Made by a program: the position numbers and the translations under genes. From assembly GCA_016946835.1 (NCBI GenBank), contig JACVTC010000271.1:1-10000 (forward strand): 10,000 bases of DNA. Reading direction: 5' to 3'. The stretch comes from Neocallimastix lanati (nom. inval.). Its lineage: Eukaryota > Neocallimastigomycota > Neocallimastigomycetes > Neocallimastigales > Neocallimastigaceae. Numbering within the stretch: the stretch's first letter is position 1; each line of letters starts with the position of its first letter. The notes under the pieces are model-generated. The model saw nothing but the letters and a program-made list of their open reading frames with translations, had not been told where the DNA came from and ran no database searches. Below are positions 7,233 to 10,000 of the stretch, piece after piece.

Positions 7233-7253
7233 AGGGGAAAGAAAAAAAAAGAA

Positions 7254-7485
7254 AATAAAAATAGAAATAATAAAAATAAATAAATAAAAAAAAAATAAAT
7301 AAATAAAAAAAAATAAATAAAAATAAATAAAAATAATAATAAAAATAAAATAAAAATAAAATAAATAAATAAAAATAATAATAAAAATAAAATAAAAATA
7401 AAATAAATAAATAAAAATAATAATAAAAATAAAATAAAAATTAAAATAAAAATATAATAAATAAATAAAAATTATTGTGAAAGAA
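7254..7485 (+). repeat. A-rich simple repeat containing a 42-bp minisatellite
   Basis: The region is composed almost only of A and T (AAAT, AAAAT, AAT units). Within it a unit of 42 bp recurs: the marker AATAATAAT starts at 7332, 7374 and 7416, giving nearly three copies over about 7329-7445 with the intervening AAAAT/AAAT pattern conserved. The rest is degenerate. Confidence 0.8.
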
Positions 7486-8421
7486 TAAAATTTTTTTTTT
7501 GTGTTTTAATATTATATAATTTTTTTTTTTGAATTCCTCGAACCATAACATAAATAAAATATAATTAAATTATAAATTTGCTTTTACTAAAATTAATCAT
7601 TTTAACCTAATCCAAAACTAAATCCGATGATTAAAATAAATTGATATTATCCATCGTAAAATCTAAAAAATACCAATTAAAAAATACCAATGAAAACGAA
7701 CTTCTTCCTCAAAATTCTACTTTTAAGAGAGAAAAAAAAATTAGAATAAAAAAAATTCCCAAATAAATATATAAAGCTAATTTTTTTTTTTTTTTTTTTT
7801 AAACAGCAAAAAAAAAAAATTGTTTTTTCTCACATAAATACATTATATATAATTTAAAATAGTAACATTAAAAATAAATAAAAATAAATAAAAATAAATA
7901 AAAATTAATAAGAAAAAAATAAAATAAATAAAATTAAATTGAATAAATAAATAATAAAAAATTAGATATATTTTAGTTTTAATCATTTAAAAATAGAAAA
8001 AAAAAGTCCAAAAATTGAAATAAATGAAGCAAATCGAGGAAAAGAATAAATTATTATAAATAAAAAAAAAGAATCAATATAAAATTTTCAAAACCAAAGA
8101 AAGATAATTCAAAAGTATATAGATGTACTGAATATAAAACATCATATCAATTTAAGTATTTCATTATTTTAAAAGATAAAAATGAGATCCTAAAATATAA
8201 AAGTTTACATAATCATCTCGAAAAAAAAAGTTTGATATAACTATATCAATAGCGATACATAAATTTATATTTAATTTTGATTTAATAATCATATTTGAAT
8301 TATTATTATTATTATTTCAATGTAAAATTAAATCATTAATGAATAAATAAAAATTTATAATAATACAAATTTGTTCTAATAATATATTTTTAAATTTTTG
8401 TGTTATTTAAACATTTTATCG

Positions 8422-8451
<30 letters not shown>
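7486..8451. other. AT-rich intergenic DNA, no gene seen
   Basis: No plausible coding sequence or RNA gene is visible on either strand. It contains poly(T) runs (about 7782-7800 and 8422-8447), an AAATA-repeat patch (about 7869-7905) and a small hairpin, TTGATAT (8232-8238) with ATATCAA (8243-8249), loop AACT. Confidence 0.55.
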
Positions 8452-8452
<1 letters not shown>

Positions 8453-8521
8453 GATACGGACTATTACCGCTTCAAACTCTATATTAGATTAAGGTAATAG
8501 CTCCTTTGTCCCATTGTATCA
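8452..8521. repeat. Compact 70-bp nested inverted repeat
   Basis: TGATAC (8452-8457) pairs with GTATCA (8516-8521). Inside it, GGA (8458-8460) can pair with TCC (8502-8504), continuing into a perfect 8-bp stem CTATTACC (8461-8468) with GGTAATAG (8493-8500); C8501 is bulged. The loop is 24 nt. It is less AT-rich than its surroundings and sits between a poly(T) run and AT-rich DNA. It could be a structured RNA or a tiny MITE-like insertion; no target-site duplication or known family is evident. Confidence 0.5.
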
Positions 8522-8638
8522 TTGTTTTTTATATTTAATTTAAAGGATTAGATATTAAATTAAAATTTAACCTTTAAAAGAAAAGATTTTTTTTTACTTG
8601 TTATTTATTTTAATATTTTTTAATTTTTATTTTTTTTA

Positions 8639-8831
8639 TTTTTATTTTTATTTTTATTTTTATTTTTATTTTTATTTTTATTTTTATTTTTATTTTTATT
8701 TTTATTTTTATTTTTATTTTTATTTTTATTTTTTATTTTTTATTTTTTATTTTTTATTTTTTATTTTTTATTTTTTATTTTTTATTTTTTATTTTTTATT
8801 TTTTATTTTTTATTTTTTATTTTTATTTTTA
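8639..8831 (+). repeat. Perfect compound microsatellite: (TTTTTA)15, (TTTTTTA)13, (TTTTTA)2
   Basis: The spacing of A residues is exactly 6 from 8638 to 8728 (15 units), exactly 7 from 8728 to 8819 (13 units), then 6 twice to 8831. There is no base substitution in the array. An open frame across it (Phe/Tyr/Leu only) is a by-product of the repeat, not a gene. Confidence 0.95.
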
Positions 8832-8845
8832 TTTTTTTTTCTATT

Positions 8846-9146
8846 CATGGCGAATGTTATCTTTAGGTAATGCGTTACTTGATGAAAAGTATCACCTACC
8901 AATCATCACCCGTCCAATGAATAATTATTTTTTTATTATTATATGATGTAGCTTAATTCTACGCTCGTTAGAAAGCTATATTTCTATATTGACAATATTT
9001 AATTAAAATGAATAATAAGTATTAATAGCTTTTCAAAAATCGAAATATCTTATTAGTCACTAAAAGATAATTAATTGAAAGAACTTCAGCTTTGTTGGAT
9101 CGCTTTAAGGGTTACTTTCCATAATGATTTAAAATTGAATACTTTA
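8846..9146. other. Unrecognised GC-richer segment with two hairpins
   Basis: This 300-bp segment is more complex than its AT-rich surroundings but has no sustained coding frame. One hairpin has AGGT (8865-8868) with ACCT (8894-8897) and an inner stem TACTT (8876-8880) with AAGTA (8887-8891). A second is TAGCTT (8949-8954) with AAGCTA (8973-8978). It could be the decayed remains of a mobile element or a non-coding transcript. I do not recognise it. Confidence 0.35.
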
Positions 9147-9380
9147 GGCACTTTATTAAAAATTATTAGAAAAAAATATTAATTCTGAAAAGATACTTTT
9201 TTTTTTTTTTTTTTAATAAAATTTTTTATCTATTATTACAATTCATGTTGATCATTAAAAAATCTTTAAATAAAAATTTATATTTATAATTATAATTATA
9301 ATGAAAATTTATTTCTTTAATAAAAAATAAAGTCTAATTTAAAACTTTGCCTCTCTAAAAATCTATATCTATAATAAAAA
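9147..9380 (+). repeat. Direct repeat copy 1 of a ~230-bp block
   Basis: This block recurs at 9776-10000 with the same order of landmarks: AATTATTAGA, a T run, AATAAAATTTTTTATC, CAATTCATGTTGATCAT, TTTATATTTATAATTATAA, GTCTAATTT and CTAAAAATCTATATCTATAA. Differences are mostly small indels (for example one extra AATTAT unit) and scattered substitutions. The offset is about 627 bp at the start and 621 bp at the end. It is followed directly by the 32-bp repeat array. Confidence 0.9.
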
Positions 9381-9775
9381 ATAATATTTAAAATAAAAGT
9401 TTATGTCGATAATAAAAAATAATATTTTAAATAAAAGTTTATGTTTATAATAAATAATAAAATCTATAATAAAAGTTTATGTAGATAATAAAAAATAATG
9501 TCTATAATTAAAATTCATGTCAATAATAAAAATCTATAATAAAAATTTATGTCTATAATAAAAATCTATAATAAAAATTTATGTCTATAATAAAAATCTA
9601 TAATAAAAATTTATGTCTATAATAAAAATCTATAATAAAAATTTATGTCTATAATAAAAATCTATAATAAAAATTTATGTCTATAATAAAATATAATATC
9701 TAAAATAAAAAATAATACTAAAAATAAAAATTAATGTCTATATAGTTAAATATAAATTAGTTAATAATAATAAAT
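9381..9775 (+). repeat. Degenerate array with a 32-bp core repeat
   Basis: A 32-bp unit, AAAAATCTATAAT followed by AAAAATTTATGTCTATAAT, is perfectly periodic in its best part: TTTATG occurs with its ATG at 9549, 9581, 9613, 9645 and 9677. Upstream (from about 9381) and downstream (to about 9750) the same words recur in degenerate form (AAAAGTTTATG, AAAATTCATG). No coding frame is present. With the flanking ~230-bp blocks it forms a larger repeating unit of about 625 bp. Confidence 0.88.
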
Positions 9776-10000
9776 GGCTTTATAAAGAATTATTAGAAAA
9801 AATATTAATTCTAAAAAAATACTTTTCCTTTTTTTTTTTTTTTTTTTTAATAAAATTTTTTATCTATTATTACAATTCATGTTGATCATAAAAAAATCTT
9901 TAAATAAAAATTTATATTTATAATTATAATGAAAATTTATTTCTATAATAAAGTCTAATTTATAATTTTGCCTTTCTAAAAATCTATATCTATAATAAAA
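9776..10000 (+). repeat. Direct repeat copy 2 of the ~230-bp block, cut by the window edge
   Basis: This is the second copy of the block at 9147-9380, with a similar poly(T) run (about 9829-9848) and the same ending CTAAAAATCTATATCTATAATAAAA at the last base of the window. Whether it is followed by another 32-bp array cannot be seen. Confidence 0.88.

Noticed and set aside
8598-8870. Open frame of about 90 codons across the T5A/T6A microsatellite
   Set aside because: Its protein is only Phe/Tyr/Leu/Ile generated by the repeat; there is no other support for coding.

Overview
The window is very AT-rich eukaryotic DNA: long A and T homopolymers, AAT/AAATA simple repeats, genes with A/T third positions and long Asn runs, and TAA/TAG used as ordinary stops. 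It carries one intact retrotransposon of the Ty3/gypsy type. The style fits an AT-rich early-diverging fungus such as an anaerobic gut fungus (Neocallimastigomycota). Dictyostelids or other AT-rich protists cannot be excluded. The organism is an inference from composition and element type, with low confidence.

Layout. 1-640: AT-rich DNA with a GC-richer, hairpin-dense island at 355-483. 640-1321: probable element leader, with five copies of a conserved stem-loop (719-927), a 24-bp duplicated sequence (1086-1150) and A tracts, one of 57 A's ending 62 nt before the gag ATG. 1322-2281: gag. 2275-6477: pol, in the -1 frame relative to gag. 6488-6500: G-tract that is the likely polypurine tract. 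6501-8450: non-coding AT-rich DNA with hairpins and minisatellites. 8452-8521: compact inverted repeat. 8639-8831: perfect T5A/T6A microsatellite. 8846-9146: GC-richer unrecognised DNA. 9147-10000: a tandem-type array with a ~230-bp block present twice, about 625 bp apart, separated by 32-bp repeats.

How the genes work together. Gag (319 aa, CCHC zinc knuckle) is the particle protein. Pol has no plausible initiation of its own. It is joined to Gag by what looks like a textbook -1 ribosomal frameshift: UUUAAAC in the gag frame, an 8-nt spacer containing the gag stop, then a compact H-type pseudoknot. The 1400-residue Pol part runs linker - aspartic protease - reverse transcriptase - RNase H - integrase (HHCC, DD35E, GPY/F-like end), without a chromodomain. 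RT, RNase H and integrase catalytic residues are all present and the frames are unbroken, so the element looks young, although its protease has unusual residues at two normally glycine positions.

Most notable points: the frameshift pseudoknot, the five-hairpin leader array with compensatory stem changes, the atypical protease motifs, and the absence of any LTR pair that I could recognise in the window.
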